From: Kitasatospora sp. NBC_00458
GTDB taxonomy: Bacteria > Actinomycetota > Actinomycetes > Streptomycetales > Streptomycetaceae
Assembly (NCBI RefSeq): GCF_036013975.1
Contig: NZ_CP107904.1
Span: 2,976,001-3,040,000 of the forward strand
Direction: 5' to 3'
Length of the DNA stretch: 64,000 bases
The notes beneath the pieces are model-generated. The model did no database searches, was not told the origin of the DNA, and worked only from the letters and a program-made list of their open reading frames with translations. Below, piece by piece: positions 1 through 9,037 of this stretch. Made by a program: the position numbers and the translations under genes. Each line of letters starts with the position of its first letter. Within the stretch, counting starts at the first letter, position 1.

Positions 1-653
1 GGGCCGTGGTGGACGCCACCGGCCTGGTCTCCTCCTTCGCCGACGCCAGCGGCCGCCACCTGCCGATGGTCGCCACCCTGAACGCCGCCCAGGTGCTCCG
101 CTCCACCGCCGCCCTGCTCGGCCGCGACCTGGAGGGCCTCAGCGACCTCGCCCTGCAGTCCTCGCCCGGCGCGTACGGGACGGTGCTGCTCCCGTACCTG
201 GACGGCGAGCGGACGCCCGCGCTGCCGCACGCCGCCGGCACGCTGACCGGACTGCGCGCGGAGTCGATGACCCCCCAGCACCTCGCCCGCGCCGCGGTCG
301 AAGGCATGCTCTGCAACAGCGCGGACGCCCTGGACGTCCTGCGCGCCCAGGGTGTCGAGGTGAAGCGGGTCTTCCTGCTCGGCGCGGCCGGGCGGCTGCC
401 CGCCGTCCGGCAGATCGCGCCGCAGCTGTTCGGCGTCCCCGTCGTCGTCCCGCCGCCCGGTGCGCACGCGGCGCGCGGCGCGGCCCGGCAGGCCGCCTGG
501 GCGCTGGCCGGCACCCCCGAGCCGCCGCGCTGGGACCTTCCGGAGGCCGTCACCGTCGTCCCCGACGGCGAACAGGACCTGGCGGTCGGCTCGGCCGTGC
601 GCCGGCAGTACCGGGCCGCCCGCGACCAGGTCCACCCGGAGGCGGCCGGCTGA
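1..653 (+). CDS. xylB: Xylulokinase (FGGY carbohydrate kinase), C-terminal part
   Basis: This is the C-terminal ~217 residues of an FGGY-family sugar kinase; the gene begins upstream of the window. The segment LLPYLDGERTP followed by a helical region and the glycine-rich FLLGAAGRLPAVRQI matches the second actin-like ATPase lobe of xylulokinases, which phosphorylate D-xylulose with ATP in the cytoplasm. The ATP-binding GGGA motif usual in this family reads LLGAAG here, a mild deviation. The gene ends with TGA just before a 200-nt gap. Another FGGY kinase specificity cannot be excluded from the C-terminus alone. Confidence 0.8.
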   Translation, partial: AVVDATGLVSSFADASGRHLPMVATLNAAQVLRSTAALLGRDLEGLSDLALQSSPGAYGTVLLPYLDGERTPALPHAAGTLTGLRAESMTPQHLARAAVEGMLCNSADALDVLRAQGVEVKRVFLLGAAGRLPAVRQIAPQLFGVPVVVPPPGAHAARGAARQAAWALAGTPEPPRWDLPEAVTVVPDGEQDLAVGSAVRRQYRAARDQVHPEAAG

Positions 654-851
654 GGCACCCCGCCCGGCCCCGGCGGACGGCAGGGCGGACGGTGGGGCGG
701 GCAGGTCCGGACGGGCCTCAGCGGACGGCAGGGGCGCCCCGGGCGCGGTGGCGCCAGCGCCCCGGCGGCCGGTGTGCGGATGCGTCGCCCGGCGGCCGGT
801 GGCAGCGTGGAAGACGACGCGGCCACCGGACCGGAAGGGCGGCAGGATCCC

Positions 852-2255
852 ATGGCACTGCACAAGGGGGCCGGAGACGACCGCCGGCTCACCGTCAACC
901 CGTTCGTCGGCACCGCCGACCCGCTCGGCCAGATGGAACTGGCGCCACCGCTGCACCGCCTCGCCGGTGGCCCCGTACCCGCCGACACCGCCTACCAGCT
1001 GATCCACGACGAGCTGATGCTGGACGGCAACGCCCGGCTCAACCTGGCGACCTTCGTCACGACGTCGATGGAGGCCCAGGCCACCCGGCTGATGACCGAG
1101 TGCCTCGACAAGAACATGATCGACAAGGACGAGTACCCGCAGACCGCCGAACTGGAGCGGCGCTGCGTGGCGATCCTCGCCGACCTCTGGCACGCCCCCG
1201 ACCCCGACACCGCGGTCGGCTGCTCCACCACCGGCTCCAGCGAGGCCTGCATGCTGGCCGGCCTCGCGCTCAAGCGCCGCTGGATGCAGCGCAACGCCCA
1301 CCGCTACGCGGCCGGTGCCCGTCCCAACCTGGTGATGGGCATCAACGTGCAGGTCTGCTGGGAGAAGTTCTGCACCTTCTGGGAGGTCGAGGCCCGCACC
1401 GCGCCGATGGACGGCGACCGCTTCCACCTCGGCGCCGAACAGGCGGTGGCGCTCTGCGACGAGAACACCATCGGCGTGGTCGGCATCCTCGGCTCCACCT
1501 TCGACGGCTCCTACGAGCCGGTCGCCGAGATCTGCGCCGCCCTCGACGACCTCCAGCAGCGCACCGGCCTGAACGTCCCGGTACACGTGGACGGCGCCTC
1601 CGGCGGCATGGTCGCGCCCTTCGTGGACGAGGAGCTGGTCTGGGACTTCCGGCTGCCCCGGGTCGCCTCGATCAACACCTCCGGCCACAAGTTCGGACTG
1701 GTCTACCCCGGTGTCGGCTGGGCGCTCTGGCGCGACCACGAGGCGCTCCCCGAGGAGCTGGTGTTCCGGGTCAACTACCTGGGCGGCGAGATGCCGACCT
1801 TCGCGCTGAACTTCTCCCGGCCCGGCGCCGAGGTGATCGCGCAGTACTACACCTTCCTGCGGCTGGGCCGGGGCGGCTTCCGGGCCGTCCAGGGAGCCTG
1901 CCGGGAGGTGGCCACCTACCTCGCCGAGCGGATCGAGGCGCTCGGCGCCTTCCGGCTGCTGACCCGGGGCGACCAGCTGCCGGTCTTCGCCTTCACCACC
2001 GCCGACGAGACGACGTTCGACGTCTTCGACGTGTCGCGGCGGCTGAGAGAGCGCGGCTGGCAGGTGCCCGCGTACACCTTCCCGGCGAACCGCGAGGACC
2101 TCTCGGTCCTGCGGGTGGTCTGCCGCAACGGGTTCTCCCGCGACCTCGCGGACCTGCTGCTCGGCGACCTCGAACGGCTGCTGCCGGAGCTGCGCAGCCA
2201 GCCCGTCCCGCTGAAGGAGCTCGGGGTTCCCGTACGGACGGGCTTCCACCACTGA
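852..2255 (+). CDS. gadB: Glutamate decarboxylase
   Basis: A 467-residue PLP-dependent group II decarboxylase, the usual length of GadA/GadB (E. coli 466). It converts glutamate to 4-aminobutyrate with consumption of a proton. The PLP lysine is in NTSGHKFGLVYPGVGW, at about residue 280, and the substrate-binding stretch VGCSTTGSSEACMLAGLALK is intact. I chose the ATG at 852 because a purine-rich GGCAGGA lies just upstream and the protein then begins at the family N-terminus. An in-frame extension back to 774 is low-complexity. A strong hairpin lies about 120 nt after the stop, and no antiporter gene (gadC) is adjacent. Confidence 0.93.
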   Translation: MALHKGAGDDRRLTVNPFVGTADPLGQMELAPPLHRLAGGPVPADTAYQLIHDELMLDGNARLNLATFVTTSMEAQATRLMTECLDKNMIDKDEYPQTAELERRCVAILADLWHAPDPDTAVGCSTTGSSEACMLAGLALKRRWMQRNAHRYAAGARPNLVMGINVQVCWEKFCTFWEVEARTAPMDGDRFHLGAEQAVALCDENTIGVVGILGSTFDGSYEPVAEICAALDDLQQRTGLNVPVHVDGASGGMVAPFVDEELVWDFRLPRVASINTSGHKFGLVYPGVGWALWRDHEALPEELVFRVNYLGGEMPTFALNFSRPGAEVIAQYYTFLRLGRGGFRAVQGACREVATYLAERIEALGAFRLLTRGDQLPVFAFTTADETTFDVFDVSRRLRERGWQVPAYTFPANREDLSVLRVVCRNGFSRDLADLLLGDLERLLPELRSQPVPLKELGVPVRTGFHH

Positions 2256-2378
2256 CCGACGCCCGCCGGCGCCCGCTGCCCCCGGCCCCCTGCGGGCCCT
2301 CACGGCCCCTCACCGACGGCCCACGGGGGAGGCGGGCGGGTACCGGTCCGGGCGGCCCGGTGCACTGATGCGGGCGAT

Positions 2379-2418
2379 CGCGGCGGGGAGGGCGGAACCA
2401 GACGCCCTCCCCGCCGCG
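2379..2418 (+). terminator. Hairpin terminator after gadB
   Basis: Perfect 16-bp inverted repeat: arms at 2379-2394 (CGCGGCGGGGAGGGCG) and 2403-2418, with an 8-nt loop. It lies 124 nt after the gadB stop. There is no T-run, as is common for streptomycete terminators. Confidence 0.6.
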
Positions 2419-2601
2419 CGTCCCTGCGGCCGGGGCAGCCTCCCCCCGTGAGGCTGCCTCGGACCGGTGGGGGTCAGGGACCGCAGGATCGTCCGGTTCC
2501 TGTGAAAACGGTGCCCGGACGAAGCACCCGGGCGGCGAACCGCACCGGCCTGAGAACAATGACCCACGGGCACATGAATGTTCGAGCCTCTCCCGGTGTT
2601 G

Positions 2602-2623
2602 TGAGACACTTCCGTCCGTCTCA
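2602..2623. promoter_or_regulatory. Small inverted repeat in the gadB to HTH-gene gap
   Basis: The 2256-2774 gap holds the gadB terminator and this 6-bp inverted repeat, TGAGAC (2602-2607) and GTCTCA (2618-2623), about 150 nt upstream of the HTH gene. It could be an operator or chance. I see no gene in the gap and no clear promoter elements. Confidence 0.25.
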
Positions 2624-2774
2624 GAACCAGGACCTGGGCTTTGGGACACCGGGCCGCCGGGGTTGGAGACGCCGCTGAGACCGGGGGCGCGGAAACGTCC
2701 GCCCACGACCCGGACCGGTGCCCCTCCAGGCCCCGCCGATCCCGCCGTCCCGACCCGCATGTTTGGAAGAACTC

Positions 2775-3947
2775 ATGGGTTCCGCCTGGAAGAAGCTGCC
2801 CGACGAACTGTCCGCCCCCGCCAGGCGCCTGACGGAGGAACTGCGCGCCGTCAAGGACACGACCGGACTCTCGCTGTCCGAGCTGGCCACCCGGACCCAC
2901 TACAGCCGGGCCTCCTGGGAGCGCTGGCTGAACGGCAAACGGATCGTCACCGAACAGGCCCTCGAAGCGCTCATCGGCGCGGTGGAGTGCAACGGGCCGA
3001 AGCTCCGGGCGCTCTGGGAGGCGACGGCCGCCGGAGCGGCGGAGCCCACCGCGGGCGGGGCGACGCCGGAGCCGGAGACCGAGCCGGGGACCGAGTCGGA
3101 GCCTGAGCCGGGGACCGCTGCGGCCGGATCGGCGGCGGGCCCGGTGGACACGGGCGAGGGCACCGACGCGGGCGCGGGGGCGGACACGGGCACGGACCCG
3201 GCGGCGGAGGCCGCGGAGCCCGTGGAGGCCCTGGACGCCGTGGAGACCGCCCCCGGGGACCCCACGGCCCGCCGGGCACCGGCCCGGTGGTTCGCCGTGG
3301 CCGCCAGCGTCGTGGTGGCGGCCCTGCTGGTGCTCGCCGGAGTGCGGTACTCCTCGGGCGGGGACCGCGAGCCGACCGCCTCCGAACAGCCCGCCGCGCC
3401 CTCCCCCTCGCCCTCCTCACCGCCCGCCAAGACGGCCCCGGCGGTGGCCGGCTGCCAGGCGGTCGGCTGCGCGCACAAGGACCCCAAGGCGACCGGCTGC
3501 GGCGCCGACGCACGGACCCTGCAGACCACCAACATCGGCAAGGTGGTGGTCTACCTCCGGTACAGCCAGAAGTGCCAGGCCGCCTGGGCCGCGATCACCG
3601 AGGGCAAGCCGGGCGATCAGGCCGTCGTCACCACCAGCGCGGGCGAGACGGAGACCGCCCTGATCCACTGGGGCTACGACAACTACTCGGCGATGGTGAA
3701 CGCGGCGGACCCGGCCGTCACCCTCCAGGTCTGCGGCAAGCAGTCGGAGGGCGAGTCCTGCACCAACACCGTCTCCGACCTGGCCCGGCTGGTCGCGTCC
3801 ACGCCGATCCCGATCGGCCCGGCCTCGCCTCCCCCGCGCACCACGCCCCCGGCCGCTCCGGCGGAGTCCGCCGCCCCCGCGGCCGGCGACCCGGCGGCAG
3901 CCACCCCGGCGGCGGGTACTCCGGCGGCGGCCACCCCGGCGTCCTAG
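2775..3947 (+). CDS. Membrane-anchored HTH protein with extracytoplasmic DUF2690 domain
   Basis: A 390-residue protein with an N-terminal XRE-type helix-turn-helix (about residues 20-70, including LSLSELATRTHYSRASWERW), then a long acidic Glu/Pro/Thr-rich linker. One membrane span follows (WFAVAASVVVAALLVLAGV), then an outside domain with paired cysteines (CQAVGCAHKDPKATGC) and an LRYS segment, matching DUF2690, and a Pro/Ala tail. This layout is common in streptomycetes, where a cytoplasmic DNA-binding domain is tied to an exported domain, suggesting envelope-linked signalling. Ligand and targets are unknown. The ATG at 2775 has GGAAGA 5 nt upstream, and it is preferred over an earlier start that would add a proline-rich extension. 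Confidence 0.85.
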   Translation: MGSAWKKLPDELSAPARRLTEELRAVKDTTGLSLSELATRTHYSRASWERWLNGKRIVTEQALEALIGAVECNGPKLRALWEATAAGAAEPTAGGATPEPETEPGTESEPEPGTAAAGSAAGPVDTGEGTDAGAGADTGTDPAAEAAEPVEALDAVETAPGDPTARRAPARWFAVAASVVVAALLVLAGVRYSSGGDREPTASEQPAAPSPSPSSPPAKTAPAVAGCQAVGCAHKDPKATGCGADARTLQTTNIGKVVVYLRYSQKCQAAWAAITEGKPGDQAVVTTSAGETETALIHWGYDNYSAMVNAADPAVTLQVCGKQSEGESCTNTVSDLARLVASTPIPIGPASPPPRTTPPAAPAESAAPAAGDPAAATPAAGTPAAATPAS

Positions 3948-3961
3948 CAAAGGGCGGCCCC

Positions 3962-4015
3962 AGGGCGTGTCGGCGACGTCGCGTCGGACCCGGCGGGACT
4001 CCGCCGACACGCCCT
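3962..4015. terminator. Bidirectional terminator overlapping the hrdA stop codon
   Basis: A perfect 14-bp inverted repeat, AGGGCGTGTCGGCG (3962-3975) and its complement (4002-4015), with a 26-nt loop between two convergent genes. The sigma-factor stop codon (4014-4016, minus strand) starts inside the right arm. Confidence 0.6.
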
Positions 4016-5261
4016 AGTCGAGGTAGCCCCGGAGCTGCGCCGCGAAGGCGTGGTCGCGGAGCTTGACCAGCGTCTTCGACTCGATCTGGCGGATCCGCTC
4101 CCTGGTCACGCCGAACAGCGTGCCGATCTCCTCCAGCGTGCGGGGCCGGCCGTCGTCCAGGCCGTAGCGGAGCTGGACCACCTGGCGCTCGCGCTCGCCG
4201 AGGGTGGACAGCACCGCCTCCAGGTGCTGGCGCAGCAGCAGGAACGCGGCGGACTCCGCGGGGGAGGCGGCGTCCGCGTCCTCGATCAGGTCACCGAGCG
4301 CGACGTCGTCCTCCTCCCCCACCGGGGTGTGCAGTGAGATCGGCTCCTGGGCGAGCCGGAGGAGCTCGCGGACCCGCTCCCCGGTGAGGTCCAGGGCGGC
4401 GCCGATGTCGGCCGGACCCGGCTCGACGCCGCGCTCCTGGAGCAGCGAGCGCTGCACCCGGATCACCCGGTTGATCAGCTCGACGACGTGCACCGGAACC
4501 CGGATCGTCCGGGCCTGGTCGGCCAGCGCGCGGCTCATCGCCTGCCGGATCCACCAGGTCGCGTAGGTGGAGAACTTGTAGCCGCGCGCGTAGTCGAACT
4601 TCTCCACCGCCCGGATCAGGCCGAGGTTGCCCTCCTGGATCAGGTCCAGCAGGGTCAGTCCGCGGCCGATGTAGCGCTTGGCGACGGAGACCACCAGCCG
4701 CAGGTTGGCCTCGGTCAGCCTGCGCTTGGCGATCCGGCCGGCCACCACCAGGGTGTCCAGTTCGCGGGCCAGCGGGTCGTCGGGCGGCGGCTCGCGGTTC
4801 AGCCGCTCCTCGGCGAAGAGACCGGCCTCGATCCGGCGGGCCAGCTCGACCTCCTCGACCGCGGTCAGCAGCCGGATCCGGCCGATCTCGCGGAGGTACT
4901 GGCGGAGCAGGTCTGCGGCCGGGCCGCTCCCCTCCGGGCCCGGCCGCCGCTCGGGCTCGTCCTCGGCGTCGGGGTGGCCCGCCGGGAGGCCCTGCGCAGG
5001 GATCCGGGCACCGCCCGGGGGCGGCGCCCCGGCCCGTCCGTGGTCCGCCGACCCGTCGGCGCGATCGGGGTCGTCGAAGCCGACGGGGTCGACGGGGGCC
5101 TCGGGGCCGTCCGGGTCGTCGAGGTCGAGGGGGGCTCCGGGATCGTCCGGGTCGACGGGGTCGACGGGGGCCTCGGGATCGTCAGGGCCGGCGGAGGCCT
5201 CGTCGTGGGGGGCGGGCTGGTCGGTGGTCGGCTGAGCGGTCGCGGCAAGGCCTCGGTCCAC
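4014..5261 (-). CDS. hrdA: RNA polymerase sigma-70 family factor, HrdA-like
   Basis: A 415-residue primary-type sigma factor with region 1.2 ([20 protein letters not shown]), region 2 ([20 protein letters not shown] and [17 protein letters not shown]), region 3, and region 4 ending in [20 protein letters not shown]. It would direct core polymerase to HrdB-type promoters. HrdA is inferred from the location just downstream of dnaG and dgt, as I recall for hrdA in S. coelicolor; the symbol is less certain than the family. The N-terminal ~110 residues are acidic Asp/Pro/Ala repeats. GTG at 5261 has GAGGGG 6 nt upstream; the ATG two codons earlier (5267) is too close to it. Confidence 0.85.
   Translation of the reverse strand: MDRGLAATAQPTTDQPAPHDEASAGPDDPEAPVDPVDPDDPGAPLDLDDPDGPEAPVDPVGFDDPDRADGSADHGRAGAPPPGGARIPAQGLPAGHPDAEDEPERRPGPEGSGPAADLLRQYLREIGRIRLLTAVEEVELARRIEAGLFAEERLNREPPPDDPLARELDTLVVAGRIAKRRLTEANLRLVVSVAKRYIGRGLTLLDLIQEGNLGLIRAVEKFDYARGYKFSTYATWWIRQAMSRALADQARTIRVPVHVVELINRVIRVQRSLLQERGVEPGPADIGAALDLTGERVRELLRLAQEPISLHTPVGEEDDVALGDLIEDADAASPAESAAFLLLRQHLEAVLSTLGERERQVVQLRYGLDDGRPRTLEEIGTLFGVTRERIRQIESKTLVKLRDHAFAAQLRGYLD
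5041..5190 (-). repeat. Degenerate Asp/Pro-coding repeats in the sigma-factor gene
   Basis: Imperfect direct repeats built on GTCGACGGGG, CCTCGGGG and GGTCGTC units. They encode the alternating DDP, PVDP and PEAP stretches of the sigma factor's N-terminal segment. Confidence 0.6.
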
Positions 5262-5444
5262 GGGCATCCCCTCGGGGCGGGCGCGACTCTGGCGGACCCG
5301 CGCTGTACGGAGGTGGGAGACGCCCTCCAGTGTGCGGCACGCCACACTCCGTGGCCGAGACTCGTGCGCGGACTTTCTGAGCGCGGTCCTACAAGAGCGC
5401 ACCGCGCCGGCCGCACCGGCCGTCCCGTGGGACGCCCCGTGTCC

Positions 5445-7352
5445 CTAGAGCGCGGCGGCGCCCCGGCTGCGCAGCTGCTGCCCGTACTGCTGGAGCTGCC
5501 ACAGCTCGGTCTGCACCGCGTGCAGGTCCTCCGCCGAGGCCCGGTTGCCGAGCCGCTGGAGGTGGGCCCGGACCTCGTTCACCCGCCGGTCCACGGCCAG
5601 CAGCCTCAGCTTGACCAGGAACTCCCCCGCATAGACGGCGTCCGCCTTGCGGCGCGAGCGCACCGGCTCGACGGTCAGCTCGGTGACCAGCGAGCGCACC
5701 TGGTCGTCCGGGCAGCCCTCGCGGACGGTGCCGGTGAAGTCGGCCAGGGTCGCCCCGTACGCGGCGCCGCCGGCCTGGCCGATCGCACGGCGCACGGCGG
5801 TGTACGGGGGTGTGGGGAACTCGTCCTCACCGTAGTTGTCGAAGGCCGGGGCGACCAGGTCCGGGTGCTGGAGGGCCAGTTTGAGCAGCTCCCGCTCGAC
5901 GAACTGGGCCGGGTCGCGCGGGTTGAGCGTGAAGGCGGGGCGTGCGGGGCGGACCGGCTGCGACGGGTCGGGGCGGCGCTGCTGGCCGTTGCCGCGCGGG
6001 TTCTGCTGGCGCTCGCGGTCCCAGCGCGCCAGCTGGGAGACCCGGCGGACGACGAACGGCTCGTCCAGGATGCCGAGCATGCCCGCCAGCCGGACGGCGT
6101 ACTCGTGCTGGATCGAACGGTCCTTGATCTTGGCGACGATCGGTGCCGCCTCCTCCAGGGCCGCGGACCGGCCCTCGGGGGTGTCCACCCGGTGCCGGGC
6201 GACGGCCGAGGACAGCGCGAACTCGAAGAGCGGGACGGGGTTGTCGATCAGCTCGCGGACCGCCTCGTCGCCCTTCGCCAGGCGCAGGTCGCACGGGTCC
6301 ATGCCGCCGGGGCTGACCGCGATCGAGGTCTTGGCGGCGAACTTCTGGTCGTCCTCGAAGGCCCGCAGTGCGGCCTTCTGGCCGGCCGCGTCGCCGTCGA
6401 AGGTGAAGACGGTCTCGCCCCGGTACTGGGAGGTGTCCATCAGCAGCCGGCGGATGATCTTGATGTGGTCCTCGGCGAACGCCGTCCCGCAGGTGGCGAC
6501 CGCGGTGGTGACCCCGGCCAGGTGGCAGGCCATCACATCGGTGTAGCCCTCGACCACCACCGCCCGGCCCGACTTGGCGATCTCCTTCTTGGCCAGGTCG
6601 ATGCCGTAGAGGACGTGCGACTTCTTGTAGATCGGCGTCTCGGGGGTGTTGAGGTACTTCGGCCCGTTGTCGTCCTCGCGCAGCCGGCGCGCACCGAAGC
6701 CGATCACCTCGCCCGCGATGTCGCGGATCGGCCAGACCAGCCGGCCCCGGAAACGGTCGATCAGGCCGCCGCGCTGGCCCTGCGAGGCCAGCCCGCCGAG
6801 CAGGATCTCCTTGTCGCTGAAGCCCTTGCCGCGCAGGTAGCGGACCAGGTGCTCCCAGCCGACGGGGGCGTAGCCGACGCCGAAGGTCTTGGCGGCCTCC
6901 TCGTCGAACCCCCGCTCCCCGAGGAACCGCCGGCCGATCTCGGCCTCCGGGGAGGTGAGCTGCTCCTGGTAGTAGGCGGCGGCCACCTTGTGCGCCTCGA
7001 CCAGCCGGGTGCGCTCGCCCTGCTGGTGGCGGGGGCTGTAGCCGCCCTCCTCGTAGCGGAGCGTGATGCCCGCCTGGGCGGCCATCCGCTCGACGGCCTC
7101 GGCGAAGGTGAAGTGCTCGATCTTCATCAGGAAGGCGATGGTGTCGCCGTTCTCCTGGCAGCCGAAGCAGTGGAACACGCCCTTGGCGGGGTTCACGTAG
7201 AACGAGGCGGACTTCTCGTCGTGGAAGGGGCAGACCCCCTTGTACTCGCCGCCGCCACCGTTGGTCAGCTGTACGTAGTCGCCGACCACGGCGTCGATCG
7301 GCAGTGCGCTCCGCACCGCCTGTACGTCTTCGTCCCTGATCCGCCCGGCCAC
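5445..7352 (-). CDS. dnaG: DNA primase
   Basis: A 635-residue bacterial primase that makes RNA primers for replication with the DnaB helicase. The N-terminal zinc finger has C41, H44, C62 and C65 (CPFHDEK and HCFGCQENG). The catalytic core has the TOPRIM motif VVVEGYTDVMA near residue 270 and the DGDAAGQKA acidic motif. A C-terminal helicase-interaction region follows a short Arg/Gln/Pro linker. The length fits streptomycete DnaG. It is the middle gene of a same-strand set dgt, dnaG, hrdA, resembling the macromolecular-synthesis operon idea of primase next to a sigma factor. The ATG at 7352 directly precedes the zinc-finger domain. Confidence 0.97.
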   Translation of the reverse strand: MAGRIRDEDVQAVRSALPIDAVVGDYVQLTNGGGGEYKGVCPFHDEKSASFYVNPAKGVFHCFGCQENGDTIAFLMKIEHFTFAEAVERMAAQAGITLRYEEGGYSPRHQQGERTRLVEAHKVAAAYYQEQLTSPEAEIGRRFLGERGFDEEAAKTFGVGYAPVGWEHLVRYLRGKGFSDKEILLGGLASQGQRGGLIDRFRGRLVWPIRDIAGEVIGFGARRLREDDNGPKYLNTPETPIYKKSHVLYGIDLAKKEIAKSGRAVVVEGYTDVMACHLAGVTTAVATCGTAFAEDHIKIIRRLLMDTSQYRGETVFTFDGDAAGQKAALRAFEDDQKFAAKTSIAVSPGGMDPCDLRLAKGDEAVRELIDNPVPLFEFALSSAVARHRVDTPEGRSAALEEAAPIVAKIKDRSIQHEYAVRLAGMLGILDEPFVVRRVSQLARWDRERQQNPRGNGQQRRPDPSQPVRPARPAFTLNPRDPAQFVERELLKLALQHPDLVAPAFDNYGEDEFPTPPYTAVRRAIGQAGGAAYGATLADFTGTVREGCPDDQVRSLVTELTVEPVRSRRKADAVYAGEFLVKLRLLAVDRRVNEVRAHLQRLGNRASAEDLHAVQTELWQLQQYGQQLRSRGAAAL

Positions 7353-7489
7353 CCCGGAAGTCTACTGGGGCGGCCGGAGTTTCCCGGGGCCGCTCCCGGC
7401 CGGTTCGCCGCCCGCCCCCGCGGCCGGGTCCCCGGTCGGTCCCGGGTCCGGTCCCCCGGCCCGGTCCCCCGGTCCGGCCGCGCCCCCGT

Positions 7490-8800
7490 TCACGACCAGG
7501 CGGCGCCGACCAGCCTGGCGTGGAGGGCCAGCGCCGAGGCGTCGGTCAGGGTGGCGATCTGGTCGATCACCGCGCGCAGGGCCGCCCGGTCGTCCTCGGC
7601 CTCCCGGTAGAGCGCGGCGAAGACCGGGTCCAGCCCGTCGGGGGCGCGCTCGTTGAGGACGTACGCCAGCTCGGCGATCACGATCCGCTGGCGGGCCCGG
7701 AGCTGGGCCTGCTCGTCGCGCTGCATCACGAACCGGACGGCGACCGCCTTGAGCACCGCGCACTCCAGCCGGACCTCGCGCGGCACCACCAGTTCGGCCT
7801 CGTACCGCGAGAGCCGGCCGGGGCCGTAGCGGGCCCGGGTGGCCTGCTCGGCGGCCAGGCAGAAGCGGCCGATCAGCTGGCTGGTGAGGTCCTTGAGCCC
7901 GGCCCGGGCGCGGGCGGAGCCGTCGTACGAGCTGGGCCACCACTCCTGCGCGAGCAGCCGGTCCAGGGCGGCGGCCAGCTCCTCCGGCTCGGCGTCCGGG
8001 GCGTAGCGCTCGGCGACCTTGAACAGCTCGGCGCGCTCGCTCGGGGCGAGCAGCACGACCGGGTCGATGTGGCCGGCCTGGAGGCCGTCCTCGACGTCGT
8101 GGGTGGAGTAGGCGACGTCGTCGGACCAGTCCATGACGGTGGCCTCGAAGCACTTGCGCCCGGCCGGGGAGCCGGCCCGCAGCCAGCGGAAGACCGGCAG
8201 GTCGTCGGCGTAGACGCCGTACTTGGGCGAGGCCGGGTCGGTGGGGTGCGCGCCGTGCGCCCACGGGTACTTGGTGGCGGCGTCCAGCGCGGCGCGGGAC
8301 AGGTTGAGGCCGACGCTGCGGCCGGGCCAGGGGGCCAGCCGGGCGGGCTGCTCGTCCTGCGGGGCGAACCGCTTGGGCTCCAGCCGGGTCAGGATCCGCA
8401 GCGACTGCGCGTTGCCCTCGAAGCCGCCGCAGGCCTCCGCGGCCTGGTCGAGCGCCTCCTCGCCGGTGTGGCCGAACGGCGGGTGGCCGATGTCGTGGGC
8501 CAGGCAGGCGGTCTCGACGAGGTCCGGGTCGCAGCCCAGGGCCGCGCCCAACTCCCGGCCCACCTGGGCGCATTCCAGCGAGTGGGTCAGCCGGGTGCGG
8601 GGGAAGTCGCTGCGCATCGGGGCGACCACCTGGGTGGTGCCGGCCAGCCGGCGCAGGGCGGCGGAGTGGAGCACGCGGGCGCGGTCGCGCTGGAACGCCG
8701 TGCGGCCGGGGCGCTTGTCCGGTTCGGGCACCCAGCGGGCCTCGGCGGCGTGGTCGTACGGGGTCGGGGCTGAGGTGAGGCGGTGCGCGGTGTCGTCCAT
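7490..8800 (-). CDS. dgt: Deoxyguanosinetriphosphate triphosphohydrolase-like protein
   Basis: A 436-residue HD-domain dNTPase that would release triphosphate from dGTP and other dNTPs. Metal-binding residues are H73 (RLTHSLE) and H102-D103 ([13 protein letters not shown]), in the spacing of the family. A later STHDVEDGL segment supplies the final aspartate. I chose ATG 8800, preceded by GAAGGG at 4 nt; the 76 extra upstream codons are Pro/Arg/Gly filler. It sits upstream of dnaG, which fits a replication-linked role, with 137 nt between them. Confidence 0.93.
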   Translation of the reverse strand: MDDTAHRLTSAPTPYDHAAEARWVPEPDKRPGRTAFQRDRARVLHSAALRRLAGTTQVVAPMRSDFPRTRLTHSLECAQVGRELGAALGCDPDLVETACLAHDIGHPPFGHTGEEALDQAAEACGGFEGNAQSLRILTRLEPKRFAPQDEQPARLAPWPGRSVGLNLSRAALDAATKYPWAHGAHPTDPASPKYGVYADDLPVFRWLRAGSPAGRKCFEATVMDWSDDVAYSTHDVEDGLQAGHIDPVVLLAPSERAELFKVAERYAPDAEPEELAAALDRLLAQEWWPSSYDGSARARAGLKDLTSQLIGRFCLAAEQATRARYGPGRLSRYEAELVVPREVRLECAVLKAVAVRFVMQRDEQAQLRARQRIVIAELAYVLNERAPDGLDPVFAALYREAEDDRAALRAVIDQIATLTDASALALHARLVGAAWS

Positions 8801-8961
8801 ATGCCCTTCACGGTACGCCGCACCTCCGACACCGGAAGTGTGCCGCGCACGACGGGGCGCGGGCCGGGGCGTGAACGCTTGACCGTGCGCGGGGGCGCCG
8901 CCCACGGGGGTGGCGGGAGGGCCGCCGGGGCGCTCCCCCGGCCGCCGTGGCGCAGGACGGC

Positions 8962-9027
8962 GGGGCGGGCGGGGCGGCGGTGCCCCCGCCCCGCCCGCCC
9001 CCGCCACCGCCCCGCCCGCCCCCGCCA
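8962..9027. repeat. G/C-homopolymer hairpin with two 21-bp direct repeats
   Basis: A C-rich 21-bp unit occurs twice without a gap (8986-9006 and 9007-9027), just after the GDSL gene's stop. A G-rich run at 8962-8980 can pair with it. This is the likely terminator region of the minus-strand GDSL gene. Confidence 0.55.
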
Positions 9028-9037
9028 CCGCCCGGCC

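Noticed and set aside
4488-7610. Plus-strand frame of 1040 codons opposite hrdA and dnaG
   Set aside because: It spans two well-supported genes on the other strand and has no recognisable domain or start context.
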